DNA of 64,000 nucleotides from Parashewanella tropica (GTDB taxonomy: Bacteria; Pseudomonadota; Gammaproteobacteria; Enterobacterales; Shewanellaceae): NCBI RefSeq assembly GCF_004358445.1, contig NZ_CP037951.1, positions 228,501 to 292,500 of the forward strand, read 5' to 3'. Every line of letters begins with the position of its first letter. Positions within the stretch are counted from its first letter, which is position 1. Below the pieces are notes generated by a model. That model was given only the letters and a program-made list of their open reading frames with translations, made no database searches and was not told the DNA's origin. The position numbers and the translations under genes are program-made. This document shows positions 29,950 to 39,328 of this stretch, in pieces.

Positions 29950-31440
29950 CTAATTGGCAAAGGTTGCAAAGTTTGTTTCAACTAATTTTCTTGCCTCATT
30001 TGCACCGATTAGATCTCGCTCTAATACTGATGTTTGTAAATGCCCAAACTGCTGGGCTATTGCCTTAATTTTGCCTGCGATGGTAAGCCATTCAAAGGCT
30101 TCTGAACGTTTTGGCGATGCCTCCATAAAACAAGCAGGTTTACTTTTTATGAAGTAGCACCAAGCAATACCGTAGATGGAATCAAGTATGACAAATTGCA
30201 TATCTTCAGTGAGTTGAGTTTTGATTTGACCAAAATCTATTTGACAAAGATTGTCTAAAGTGACTTCGCCTTGCTGCCATTGAGGGAAAGCCATGGACTT
30301 TAACGTAAGGTTAATGGTTTGTAGGTAGGCCATCATTGCTTGATCTAATTTTTTATGGTCAATAGGTTTATTGGGTGATAAACAATTGAGTCGTAAAGCG
30401 GTAGCCATTTGCTTTAGGCCAGCAGAATAATGGTGGAAACATTGGGTTTTATAGACTAAGTAATCATAAAAAGCTTTATCTTCTAATGGGCAGTTGGCCG
30501 CTGGTTTTAATTGTTTTTCACATTGAGTTACCAGTTCGACTTCTCTTGAAAGCTTATCATTTTGGGATACATTAAAAATTGAGCAATGCGTGCTCACGAC
30601 ATATTGCCAATATAGAGAATAGACATCTCCAGTATGATGAGATTGTTTGGCTCTTTGATGCTTTCTTATTTCTGTTTGAAGTTCTTCTATGTTTTTTTCA
30701 TCTTTTTTTTCAACGAAAGCATGCCACCTTAGAATGGTATGGGCACGTAGTGCTTGTCGGGAAATGACTTCTCTTGATAGCCGAGCATCGGTTGACGACA
30801 GTTGTAGGGCTTGTCTCAAATGCAGTTGCTTGGTGTGAAGGCAAGAAGTGTACATTGCCTGCTGGGTTCGCGTTTCAATCAGTCTTAACACTAGTGTGTG
30901 ATAACAATCGGGATCGCTCAATTCTGAATGTTGATCAAGAATAGATTTAACAAGGGTGAATGTTCTAAATTGTTGCTGCAAAGTGTTAAGTTCAACCGTT
31001 TCACATGCGGGTTTGGTCTCTTTTTGGGAAGTAACCGCAAGTTTACTTGGCATTTGTCTAGATAAAAGGGGAAGGACATGTTGAGCCAGTCCCATGTCTT
31101 CATTAGAAAACTGCAATGCCGGGAGCGCCTTTAAAAAAGTGGTAAGGTGATCACGGTAACCATTTAATGTTGATATCAAAGCGGCTTTTCGTTGAGTTTC
31201 TGGTAATGATTGTAGTGTTTTATCTATTTCGAAAACGAGTTTGGAATGTTTGGTGATGGCATCCTGTGTGTCAAGCTGAGAGAGCGATGATGCCTCATCT
31301 TGTAAAAGCTGAAGTTTTGATTGGATATCTTCGTCTGTTGTAGCCGAGACATGTGTGGTTTCTATTGATGTAAGGGGAAGGGGGATTGCTTGAGCTGATG
31401 TAGCCATATTTCGGTACTCGGCTTTATGTATGAAGGGCAC
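29950..31440 (-). CDS. Helical protein of unknown function (496 aa)
   Basis: Not recognised. The protein is predicted to be almost entirely alpha-helical, rich in Leu, Gln, His and Lys, with no signal peptide, membrane segment or catalytic motif. The frame opens with a GTG at 31440; an ATG 11 codons later (31407, MATSAQAIPLPL) is an equally reasonable start, and neither has a strong ribosome binding site. It lies between the PI-PLC gene and a pair of YopT-like protease genes at the left end of the T6SS locus. Its overall look resembles the 1120-residue protein at 13954-17316. It might be an effector or an accessory protein of the system; this is context only. Confidence 0.5.
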   Translation of the reverse strand: MPFIHKAEYRNMATSAQAIPLPLTSIETTHVSATTDEDIQSKLQLLQDEASSLSQLDTQDAITKHSKLVFEIDKTLQSLPETQRKAALISTLNGYRDHLTTFLKALPALQFSNEDMGLAQHVLPLLSRQMPSKLAVTSQKETKPACETVELNTLQQQFRTFTLVKSILDQHSELSDPDCYHTLVLRLIETRTQQAMYTSCLHTKQLHLRQALQLSSTDARLSREVISRQALRAHTILRWHAFVEKKDEKNIEELQTEIRKHQRAKQSHHTGDVYSLYWQYVVSTHCSIFNVSQNDKLSREVELVTQCEKQLKPAANCPLEDKAFYDYLVYKTQCFHHYSAGLKQMATALRLNCLSPNKPIDHKKLDQAMMAYLQTINLTLKSMAFPQWQQGEVTLDNLCQIDFGQIKTQLTEDMQFVILDSIYGIAWCYFIKSKPACFMEASPKRSEAFEWLTIAGKIKAIAQQFGHLQTSVLERDLIGANEARKLVETNFATFAN

Positions 31441-31574
31441 AATGAGTGTCAGGTTAGCACCGTAAAGATCGATTCCTTATTCCAAATCATTATTATTAAG
31501 CATTCTAAATTCGAACCTTAGCCAATGATTATTTTTATAATGCGTACATAGTATCTTGTGTAAAAGGTCTGGGC

Positions 31575-32210
31575 ATGTCATTTGAGGGAATAGCAAAGTC
31601 ACGAGGTGCCGTTGCATTTTACGATTTTGATCAGTCAATAATAACACCAAATTTGAATTTTGTATTAGGCCGCCAAGTGGAGTTTCCACGAGGGTATGTG
31701 CGAATTGAAAGTGACAATGTCACGACCAATGGATGTTGTTTTGGTTTATGCATGACTTTGATGAATGGCGATTTTGATTTTAGGCGATTAGAGCCTTTAT
31801 TGAAAACCAATGAAGGGATCGGTCAGGTAAGAGGCTACCAGTTCATTCAAAAAGTAGGTGTAGCACTTGATGTTTTATTAAGAAATTGTTTGCCAGATTA
31901 TGACGTACCTAAATACGGTAAAGCGGGTAAATCTTTTTTAAAATTCAAATCCTATGTGAAATGGAAAAAGTCATGCTGTTTTTATATTAAGGTTTACTGT
32001 AACGAAGATCTTACCCACGCAATCTGTATGCAAAGAGAGGGAGAGCGTTATTCTATTTTTGATCCGAATGTAGGGTTTTGGACATTTAATGGGGCAAAAG
32101 TAAAAGAAATTTTAGGCTGTCTGGATGATTTAACGAATTATATGGATTATGGCGGTGTTGGTAAGTTTAGACGATTTATTCTTAGAATTACCAAGAAAAA
32201 GGACATCTAG
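31575..32210 (+). CDS. YopT-like (C58-type) cysteine protease homologue, copy 1
   Basis: A 211-residue protein with a papain-like triad arranged as in the YopT/AvrPphB (peptidase C58) group. Cys55 in NGCCFGLCM starts the central helix, His148 is in THAICM, and Asp163 in IFDPNVGF closes the triad. The D-P-N-x-G turn after the last strand is characteristic of YopT-like proteins. There is no signal peptide. YopT itself cleaves prenylated Rho GTPases in host cells. It is paired with a paralogue 249 bp downstream (32459-33097), starting with the same nine residues. It is oriented against the T6SS operon and next to its kinase gene. A T6SS effector role is inferred from context. Confidence 0.65.
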   Translation: MSFEGIAKSRGAVAFYDFDQSIITPNLNFVLGRQVEFPRGYVRIESDNVTTNGCCFGLCMTLMNGDFDFRRLEPLLKTNEGIGQVRGYQFIQKVGVALDVLLRNCLPDYDVPKYGKAGKSFLKFKSYVKWKKSCCFYIKVYCNEDLTHAICMQREGERYSIFDPNVGFWTFNGAKVKEILGCLDDLTNYMDYGGVGKFRRFILRITKKKDI

Positions 32211-32458
32211 AACACGTTATCCATTTTTATTTCGTATCAAAAGTTGTTTTAAAAAATTATGGTGGGGTGAGACAGTATCGACGCTTCATACTTAGGCTTA
32301 ACCCAAAAGGAATATAAGCCGTAAAGGCTAGGTTTAATAGTGTTTAGCGTTATTTATTATATAAAGTCAATCTAATTAATTCGATGAGTTTGGTTGTTTT
32401 TGCAGTCCACTCTTTTATTGTACTTGTTTAGTTAATGCTGGATTAATAGGTTTGGGTT

Positions 32459-33097
32459 ATGTCTTTTGAAGGTATTGCTAAGTCTTTTGGTGCAGAAGTG
32501 TTTTATGAATTCCGCCAAAGTACTATATTGCAAAATTTAGATTCCTTTGAAGCTCGTCAGATTGAGTTTCCTAGGGGGTATATTGATGCTCGCAGTGACA
32601 ATTCAACTCTAGGCGGATGTTGTTTTGCTCTTTGTATGGTAATGATGCAGGGTAATTTCGACTATGGTTATTTTTTATCTAAAATTAAAACCAAGGAAGG
32701 CATTGGGCAAATCAGGGGATATCAATTTATTAATAATCAAAACGTAACATTTCATGATGGGCAAATACTTAGACGAATCTTTACTGACTATGATGTTCCA
32801 ATTTTTGGCAGGATAGGATTATCTTTTAAGAATTTTAAATCTTATATAAAGAAAAAAAAGGTATGCTTCTTTCATGTTGTTATAACCTGTGTATCAGGTG
32901 CTCATGCTATTTGTTTAGGTAAGATTGATAATAAAATCTCAGTATTTGATCCAAATGTAGGTTTTTTTACTTTCCTTGATAAACCTATTAAGGATGTGGT
33001 GGCATGCCTAGATGAATTGACTAAGTTTATGGGAAATTATGGGGGAACAGGGAGACGTTTGAGGTATATCCATAGATTAACTCCAAAGGATGTGTAG
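32459..33097 (+). CDS. YopT-like (C58-type) cysteine protease homologue, copy 2
   Basis: A 212-residue paralogue of the gene just upstream; 38 of the first 60 residues are identical by hand alignment. The triad is Cys55 (GGCCFALCM), His149 (AHAICL) and Asp164 (VFDPNVGFF), and the IEFPRGY and GQIRGYQF segments are shared with copy 1. No export signal is visible. The stop lies 26 bp from the 3' end of the convergent T6SS kinase gene. The 248-bp gap between the two copies is AT-rich and contains no ORF or hairpin that I could support. Tandem duplication with retention of all three triad residues argues that both are functional. Confidence 0.65.
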   Translation: MSFEGIAKSFGAEVFYEFRQSTILQNLDSFEARQIEFPRGYIDARSDNSTLGGCCFALCMVMMQGNFDYGYFLSKIKTKEGIGQIRGYQFINNQNVTFHDGQILRRIFTDYDVPIFGRIGLSFKNFKSYIKKKKVCFFHVVITCVSGAHAICLGKIDNKISVFDPNVGFFTFLDKPIKDVVACLDELTKFMGNYGGTGRRLRYIHRLTPKDV

Positions 33098-33123
33098 TAT
33101 TTATAGTAAATTTGGAACTGTCC

Positions 33124-33663
33124 CTACCTTGTTTTATAACACTGTTCGAAAAATTGCTGACAAATTTTGAATACCCCTTGCCAATCATCATTAGTGTCGA
33201 CTTTTCCTTTTCCTTCTTGTTGGTTGATACTGCTAAAGCTAGGAGTACATTGCCAATAGGGTAGTGATGAGCGGTTAAGACCTATGGGTAAGCTCGCGCC
33301 AAAGTCGATAAGTTTTACCTGCAAAGAACTTGGGTGGTAGAGAATATTTGAGGGTTTGATATCTCCGTGGATCCAGCCTTTATGGTGGCAATATGATATC
33401 AACGCTGTGATTTTAGGCAGCAGCTGATTGAAGATGTTCGCCTCTGATTTTGGCAAATACAACAGTGGCTGATAGCTGGCATCGAATTCTAAAGTAAGAA
33501 TGCGGTTTGAAAGGTCAATATCGATGACTTTTTGTATTCCATCTCCGGCACATTGTGTTAGCGCACACCACTCTTGCTTCAGCATTTGCATAGAGGTGAA
33601 GTGCTTTGTGTAAGAGTGTGCCGCGTATTGGTTGGGTTGTTTTTGTTTTATTGGTTGGCTCAT
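33124..33663 (-). CDS. Short T6SS-associated Ser/Thr kinase-like protein
   Basis: A 179-residue protein made almost entirely of a kinase C-lobe: catalytic loop WIHGDIKPSNILY with Asp, Lys and Asn, then metal-binding LIDFGASL, and a degenerate activation-segment end. The N-terminal ~70 residues are too short for a complete N-lobe, and I see no glycine-rich loop, although YTKHF or nearby lysines might substitute. T6SS loci often encode a PpkA/Stk-type kinase that phosphorylates the FHA protein to trigger assembly. Here it is the last gene of the operon, overlapping tssM by 4 bp, and an FHA protein is encoded upstream. No partner phosphatase (PppA) is in the window. Confidence 0.75.
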   Translation of the reverse strand: MSQPIKQKQPNQYAAHSYTKHFTSMQMLKQEWCALTQCAGDGIQKVIDIDLSNRILTLEFDASYQPLLYLPKSEANIFNQLLPKITALISYCHHKGWIHGDIKPSNILYHPSSLQVKLIDFGASLPIGLNRSSLPYWQCTPSFSSINQQEGKGKVDTNDDWQGVFKICQQFFEQCYKTR

Positions 33664-36600
33664 AGCAACTCTTCGAGTCTTAGTTGGCTGAAAAATTGGC
33701 TGTCTAAAATGATTTTTGAATCAGGCAATTTGTAATCCAAATCTATGCTGTTTCCGTTCAGTCTGTATGTCAGCCTTCTAACCAGTGGATCATTCGTCGA
33801 TGTGGATTGACCATCAAATAAGAAGCGTAATAATCCCCATGGGCCTTGATATGACTTCGACGCAATGCGATTGACACCGCTAAAAAAGCTACTGCGAATG
33901 ACATCTGAGCTACTGTCGAGTGGCCATTGGATTTGTTTGGCCACTCTGGGTCCTTGATCGTAGCTGAAAATAGCATTATCGGCCCCAAGCTCAAAATCCG
34001 TGACTCGAGAAGCCATGGATATTGGCATTAAATTGATATTCAAAGAGAGCTTTTTACCTGTAGCGCCAAAAAATACCCGACTGACTAATTGGGCTTGGTT
34101 CAATAGGTCTAAAGAATGCTTGCCCATGGGCAGAAATATCCCATCGATTTTGGCTAATTTAAGTGTATTGCCTTGCCAGTATGTAAAGGGCGTAAGGTAT
34201 TGAGTAATAAAGCTGTCAATTTGGCCTTTTGCCATGAACATTTGAGTAAAATCATCTAGGGCAACTTCTAAGTTTTCTTTTTGATAAAAGGGAAACCGTC
34301 CTTCAAAGGATTCATCATAGGTTTGGTACACTTTGTCATTCCATTGACTGTTGATGTAATCCATATTTTTTTGCATGACCAATCGCCAAGATTGTTGAGC
34401 AATGGATAATGCCCACCGTTTAACTTGCTCTGGGTACTTCGCTGCTTCAAGCTCTAAATTTGAAATCGGATCGGCTTTTCCGGATGCATGTACAATGGCG
34501 TATTTATTCATTGCTTCACTGGCATTAGGACTGGATAAAGCTCTAGTGAAATAAGTATCTAATTGATCAAATTGTTGTATTAAACCATCAACAGGTAACG
34601 ACTTTGATTTATCGCCAGTGCCTTTCAGGTAGTCGAAGTAAGGTTGAAAGGCTTGGTTAACGGTAGATTCAGGTTTTACTGTGCTAACGAGTTTATTTGC
34701 TTGTGTTTGAGTGTTATCGCCACCGACTTTCCCAGCAAGGACAGCTATATTGCTATTTTGATTGATCAGATCTGTGTTCATCACGATGGCTTCTAAGGTA
34801 TCTAAAACAGGGCTCGCGACGGGTTGTCTTGCCCCGTGAAGTGCCAAAGAAAGCTCATTGGATGATGTGAAGTGTTTGATACTGATATTGTTTAATAGAT
34901 CATTCCATCGTCGAATGTAATCTGAATAATAGAGACGTTGAACATTTTGGCTCAGAGCTTTCATTTCAAGTGGAGAAACTTCGCTATTCCCTTTCTGTAT
35001 GAATTCAAATTCAGACATGAGTTCTTTTAAGGTGGGAGAGTTTGCACTTAAGTCTATGGTTTTATAGCCCTGCTTGGTGAACAGCTTGGGGATCATAAAA
35101 CCTTGATAATTTGGTGTAAAACTGAATATTGAATCAAAATTAGTACCGAGCTGTTTTCTTACATCAACCAACTGTTTATGTTTTGCGGTGTTAATGATTT
35201 TTGCGTAAATGAGTCTTTCTGGCGATAAGCCAATTAAAATATTACTGGCCTCTGCCACCAGTCTATCGTTTAACTTTATGCGTTTTTGATAGTTGCTGTT
35301 AAAGAGATCAACCAATAAGTCTGATAGCGTGGTTTGTTCAGACTCGGAAAGTAAGGCTTGTTTTTTTATGATCCCCAGTAAATAAGATCTTAAATCAATC
35401 GTTTCTAATTTAGATTTATTGGAAAGCATTTCATAGTAACGCAGTACTTCAAAAATTTTACTGGAGTCGCGCTGTTCAACATAATGGGACAGATCTTTCG
35501 CTCCGAGTCGCTCAAGTTGTGGCAGTAATAACATACTGAGCTGTGACTCATAAATGCTGTATATTTGCGCAGCAATATCGCCTTGTTTTAGGCTGACTTT
35601 TCGATACCAAGGTTTAGGCGCAACGCCTTCTTTGGCGACGGCTCTTAATTCACTGAGCAGTTCAATCACATCTTGGAAACGGGTTGGATTTTGCTGTGAA
35701 TGTTGTAAGTCATTTTTGTAGAGGCTCAATTGGGTGAGGGCATTGTTTCGCCAGTCTTCGTCGGCACTCCAGTTATTCTTTAAGGTCCATATGGTGAGCG
35801 CAATCAGTAGCAGGGCACCGATGGCCAACGTACTTCGGAAAAACAGATATCCCATTTGCATTCTGGTGTTGATCCCAGCGAGTTGTGCTTCAGGTAAAAT
35901 GGATTGCTGTAACAGTTTTTGAGCAAAAAAGTGCCGTCTTCTCGCGACTCTTTGTCTTTGTTCGTTGGTATTAAACTCGGAGTGTAAGGCGATGACTTTG
36001 CCTAAAATGTCATAGGAGTGTTCATCAACAACACAATTGAGAAAATAGACCCCTCTTATCCAAACGCAGTGTTTAGCTCGACTTTCTTTGCCGAGCTCTG
36101 TTATCCACTCTGATACGATATGAAAGAACAGTCTGAGCTGATAGGGTAAGGCAATGACAGAGGCCGTTTGTTCAGAGTTAATGTTAAACAGTAATTCAAA
36201 CTGTTGCTGTGTGATCCCGCTTAAAAATGATTTTACTTTTTCTTGAAAAGCAGAGGGTTGAAAGGGAACGTGGGCTGATGTATCAAAGGTGATCCCTAGT
36301 GGCTCGGCTAGCTCCTCATTGGAGTAGGGATCAAAAAATTCAATAAAGTCTGAAATAACATCCACTTTGGCTAATACACAATAAAAAGGTACAGAGAGTT
36401 TGAGCTTAGCGGTTAACGCGAGCATGGCATCTTTGACTTGTTTCGCTTGAGTCTCCCGTGTTTTCCTATCCATGGTTATTAAACTTTTACAATTAAGCAG
36501 ATTGACGACGCCATTTAGACTTTGGCGGGGACGCACTTTTAACAGTTGTTTACTTAAGGTGCTCCAGAGTGAATGATTGAACTCATGACCGTTATAGATT

Positions 36601-37064
36601 TTATCACCCACTTCTAGACAGATGATGTCTTCGTTGTACCAAAAGCGAATGTACGTTTGTTGCTGCTCCTTTAAGGTGTCATCTAATAACAGCTCTAATC
36701 CATTTTGTTTCAATAAGGTACTTTTGCCAGCAGCTTGCTCTCCTAATACGAGATACCAAGGTAGATCGTAGAGTGTACTGTGCTTAATGTTTTTGGCATT
36801 TTTGATCCGTGATACAGCAGATCGAATGATGGTATTGATTTGTGCAGCTTGTTGTTTTTCGGCCTTGATTTGATCACGACGAAGTTTGTGTTGCTTGCCA
36901 TACTCAGATTGAGCGTACAAAAAATAGCATAGTCCGATAGTGATGATGATTGAAATAATTGCTGGATACATGAGCCATGAGAGTTGTGGGAAAATTATCC
37001 AAGCAAGCGTCGACAGAATGATGCAAAGCACCAAGCTGATCACGGTATACATCTTTAACTTCAT
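33660..37064 (-). CDS. tssM: T6SS membrane-complex protein TssM (IcmF)
   Basis: The large inner-membrane component of the T6SS trans-envelope complex, joining TssL to the outer-membrane lipoprotein TssJ. It has 1134 residues. There are two N-terminal transmembrane helices (about 7-50), a cytoplasmic domain with Walker A motif GEQAAGKST at about 107-115, a third transmembrane helix at about 405-428 (STLAIGALLLIALTIW), then a long periplasmic region. The C-terminal beta domain is expected to contact TssJ. It follows tssL by 51 bp and overlaps the kinase gene by 4 bp. Length and order are normal for the family. Confidence 0.95.
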   Translation of the reverse strand: MKLKMYTVISLVLCIILSTLAWIIFPQLSWLMYPAIISIIITIGLCYFLYAQSEYGKQHKLRRDQIKAEKQQAAQINTIIRSAVSRIKNAKNIKHSTLYDLPWYLVLGEQAAGKSTLLKQNGLELLLDDTLKEQQQTYIRFWYNEDIICLEVGDKIYNGHEFNHSLWSTLSKQLLKVRPRQSLNGVVNLLNCKSLITMDRKTRETQAKQVKDAMLALTAKLKLSVPFYCVLAKVDVISDFIEFFDPYSNEELAEPLGITFDTSAHVPFQPSAFQEKVKSFLSGITQQQFELLFNINSEQTASVIALPYQLRLFFHIVSEWITELGKESRAKHCVWIRGVYFLNCVVDEHSYDILGKVIALHSEFNTNEQRQRVARRRHFFAQKLLQQSILPEAQLAGINTRMQMGYLFFRSTLAIGALLLIALTIWTLKNNWSADEDWRNNALTQLSLYKNDLQHSQQNPTRFQDVIELLSELRAVAKEGVAPKPWYRKVSLKQGDIAAQIYSIYESQLSMLLLPQLERLGAKDLSHYVEQRDSSKIFEVLRYYEMLSNKSKLETIDLRSYLLGIIKKQALLSESEQTTLSDLLVDLFNSNYQKRIKLNDRLVAEASNILIGLSPERLIYAKIINTAKHKQLVDVRKQLGTNFDSIFSFTPNYQGFMIPKLFTKQGYKTIDLSANSPTLKELMSEFEFIQKGNSEVSPLEMKALSQNVQRLYYSDYIRRWNDLLNNISIKHFTSSNELSLALHGARQPVASPVLDTLEAIVMNTDLINQNSNIAVLAGKVGGDNTQTQANKLVSTVKPESTVNQAFQPYFDYLKGTGDKSKSLPVDGLIQQFDQLDTYFTRALSSPNASEAMNKYAIVHASGKADPISNLELEAAKYPEQVKRWALSIAQQSWRLVMQKNMDYINSQWNDKVYQTYDESFEGRFPFYQKENLEVALDDFTQMFMAKGQIDSFITQYLTPFTYWQGNTLKLAKIDGIFLPMGKHSLDLLNQAQLVSRVFFGATGKKLSLNINLMPISMASRVTDFELGADNAIFSYDQGPRVAKQIQWPLDSSSDVIRSSFFSGVNRIASKSYQGPWGLLRFLFDGQSTSTNDPLVRRLTYRLNGNSIDLDYKLPDSKIILDSQFFSQLRLEELL

Positions 37065-37115
37065 ACGGTTAACTCTCCACAGCCAGAATCTTGGCCTCTA
37101 GTGATATGCGAGCTT

Positions 37116-38003
37116 TCATTTTTTCGGTGCATGAGGCGTCGAGGGGGTTATAGGTTCCGTTTCAGGATGAAAAAGCTCTACATTCGTTAATGGGTGGATA
37201 TTAATAAGCCCAATTTGCTCTAATTCATTACTGATATGCTTACTGCGATTGAAATACCAATACTCGGAAATCCCATAGCTCATCAATACGATAAAAACGG
37301 AAAAGGCCAATACGGTTTTCATATTGAGAAAGTGTCTGGGTGGTGAGGCTTTTTTAGGTTTGCTGGCTTGAGGGCGAGTAAGGCTTTGTTTATCACGATA
37401 GATTTTTAGGATGGCATAGAGTTCTGTTTTTAAGTCGTAGAGTTCGCTTTCTTTTTGATCTCGATATAATCCTTGAAACCCTAACATGAGTAATACGTAC
37501 TGGAGCTCGATAAAATCAATCAACTTAGTGGGTTGGTGACACGCTTTTTCCAGTAGTTGAAAAAATACCTCCCCGCCATTTCGCTCTTGAAACACTTTGC
37601 TCAGCAGTGAATTATTTTGCCAATGGTGTTGCTCTCCCCACGGGGTATAAATAATGGCTTCATCGAGTGCGGCGCATAATACAAAACAACTCTTATCTAG
37701 CACACTTGGGTGATAGGAAAGGTGGACGGCTTGTTTTCGAAAATCGGCAATTTTATTGAGTAACTGTTGTCTAAATAGCTCAACATTGGTTGGCTTTCCT
37801 TGCCTTGGGATGGTGATTAGCATCCCTAAAATATCAGTGGCAGGGTTGAGTAGGGGATTACCATAGACGACGAGATCGCTAATGATGTATTCGATATCAC
37901 TTAAGTCTAGAATGTGAGTCTGGGTTGGGTCAGTATCAAGCTCTTCTTCAATCGCTGTGCGCTGAACTACAACCGTGGGCTCTTCGGTAAATATATCATT
38001 CAT
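37116..38003 (-). CDS. tssL: T6SS membrane-complex protein TssL (DotU/IcmH)
   Basis: An inner-membrane protein of the T6SS anchor. The 295-residue product has the DotU cytoplasmic domain (NPLLNPATDILGMLITI, then ALDEAIIYTPWGEQHHWQNN, the family signature) and one C-terminal transmembrane helix (about 228-246, MKTVLAFSVFIVLMSYGIS). Only about 50 residues follow the helix, so it lacks the C-terminal peptidoglycan-binding OmpA-like extension that some TssL proteins carry. It lies 6 bp after tssK. Confidence 0.95.
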   Translation of the reverse strand: MNDIFTEEPTVVVQRTAIEEELDTDPTQTHILDLSDIEYIISDLVVYGNPLLNPATDILGMLITIPRQGKPTNVELFRQQLLNKIADFRKQAVHLSYHPSVLDKSCFVLCAALDEAIIYTPWGEQHHWQNNSLLSKVFQERNGGEVFFQLLEKACHQPTKLIDFIELQYVLLMLGFQGLYRDQKESELYDLKTELYAILKIYRDKQSLTRPQASKPKKASPPRHFLNMKTVLAFSVFIVLMSYGISEYWYFNRSKHISNELEQIGLINIHPLTNVELFHPETEPITPSTPHAPKK

Positions 38004-38009
38004 GTTTCA

Positions 38010-39326
38010 TCACCTAATTACATGAAACTCGACACACACATCTTCAATCCTTTCATCAATATGCAGAGCAATAGGATCCTCTTTATCGACGAGCTGCTTC
38101 CAAAGTTCTGATTGCACATCGACTTCAAAATACGAAGCATCGACTTTTGATTTAAGCTCAGAAGGGGCGTAAGGGAGGTTTAATAGACCAACCCCTTGTA
38201 TGGCACTTCTGACCAAATTCACTATGGTCGAATTGCCAGCCAGTTTCGCAGATTTAGGAAACTCTTCGTTGAGTCGAACAGAGCCAATACTTGAGGTTAC
38301 CACCAGTATAAATCGGCCTTGTTTAAATAAGTTTCTATCAGGGATGACGGTTCTGAGTAATCGGCGGCTGGCAAATAGGCTTTCATCCCATTTTAGGCTT
38401 GTGACATTATCGAGTTTAATTTCACTCAATAGGGTTTTGATTTCGCTAAAGAGGTCAACAAATACGGAGTAAAGTTCACTTTGATTCCATTGACGTAACG
38501 TTTTGGGTACCCTATTTTCCAAACCACACATTTGTCCGTAAAGGGATATGCAATCTAAATACAGCTGGTAAGTAGCGGCATTAGACATTTCAGCATCATG
38601 TCTAAACTTTGGAAGCCAAGTGCACAGAGCTTGTAACCATAAATAATCTCGAAGTAATGCTTGATAGCTTTTACTGCTTTCTTCTGTTTGCAGACGCGTA
38701 GCAATAGTTGTGGCTCGATATTGCATGTGAGCCGCAAGATCGGTAATGCCGTTGGTCAGATAGTGAGAGACATTGTAGTACAAACAGTTGGGAACAAATT
38801 CTTTACTGAGTATAACCTCGCCTTCACTCCTAAACTCCATGACTTTGGCAACCGAGAGTACAATGTAATCTTGTAAGTCATCACCTTCGAGCTTGAGTAC
38901 AATATTGAGCTTGCCTAATTCCAGTTGTACCGAGTCACTGTGTTCACGAGTCGTATCAAAGGTGGCGTATTCAAAGGGAGAAAATCGAAAGCGGGTGCTT
39001 TTACCGACATTCACCGCCCCTGTTCGAGTCAATGGCAGGGCTAAGTACACCAGTTTATTGGTGGTACTACTGGGGATTTCAATGGTCAAACTTTCCAATA
39101 TTTCAAAAGGCGTTCCATCAGGAAAAATGCCTTTAGCGTGCGTGATTGACACTTTTCCAATCGTGAGTAATGAGTTATCAATGTGAAGTGCGGTGAGACC
39201 ATAAAAGCAAGCGTTGTTCTGCTCTATCAATTGTCTGGTAAAGTATTCATGGTATCGGTCTTGTTGCTGAAAATGCTGAGGACTTAAAAACATCCCCTCA
39301 CTCCAAACAATCTTATTGGTATCCAT
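38010..39326 (-). CDS. tssK: T6SS baseplate protein TssK
   Basis: Connects the T6SS baseplate wedges to the membrane complex; evolutionarily related to phage receptor-binding proteins. The 438-residue product starts with the family hallmark KIVWSEGMFLSPQHFQQQD and has the usual length. It sits 2 bp after tssJ and 6 bp before tssL, giving the common block tssJ-tssK-tssL-tssM. Confidence 0.96.
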   Translation of the reverse strand: MDTNKIVWSEGMFLSPQHFQQQDRYHEYFTRQLIEQNNACFYGLTALHIDNSLLTIGKVSITHAKGIFPDGTPFEILESLTIEIPSSTTNKLVYLALPLTRTGAVNVGKSTRFRFSPFEYATFDTTREHSDSVQLELGKLNIVLKLEGDDLQDYIVLSVAKVMEFRSEGEVILSKEFVPNCLYYNVSHYLTNGITDLAAHMQYRATTIATRLQTEESSKSYQALLRDYLWLQALCTWLPKFRHDAEMSNAATYQLYLDCISLYGQMCGLENRVPKTLRQWNQSELYSVFVDLFSEIKTLLSEIKLDNVTSLKWDESLFASRRLLRTVIPDRNLFKQGRFILVVTSSIGSVRLNEEFPKSAKLAGNSTIVNLVRSAIQGVGLLNLPYAPSELKSKVDASYFEVDVQSELWKQLVDKEDPIALHIDERIEDVCVEFHVIR

Positions 39327-39328
39327 CT

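Noticed and set aside
32211..32458. Possible small RNA between the two YopT-like genes
   Set aside because: The 248-bp gap is AT-rich, but I found no convincing hairpin-terminator or conserved RNA motif in it.
33110..33128. GGAACTGTCCCTACC and a similar GGGACTGTC near 17478 as transposon ends
   Set aside because: The similarity is short, no partner inverted end or transposase is visible, and the flanking genes are intact.
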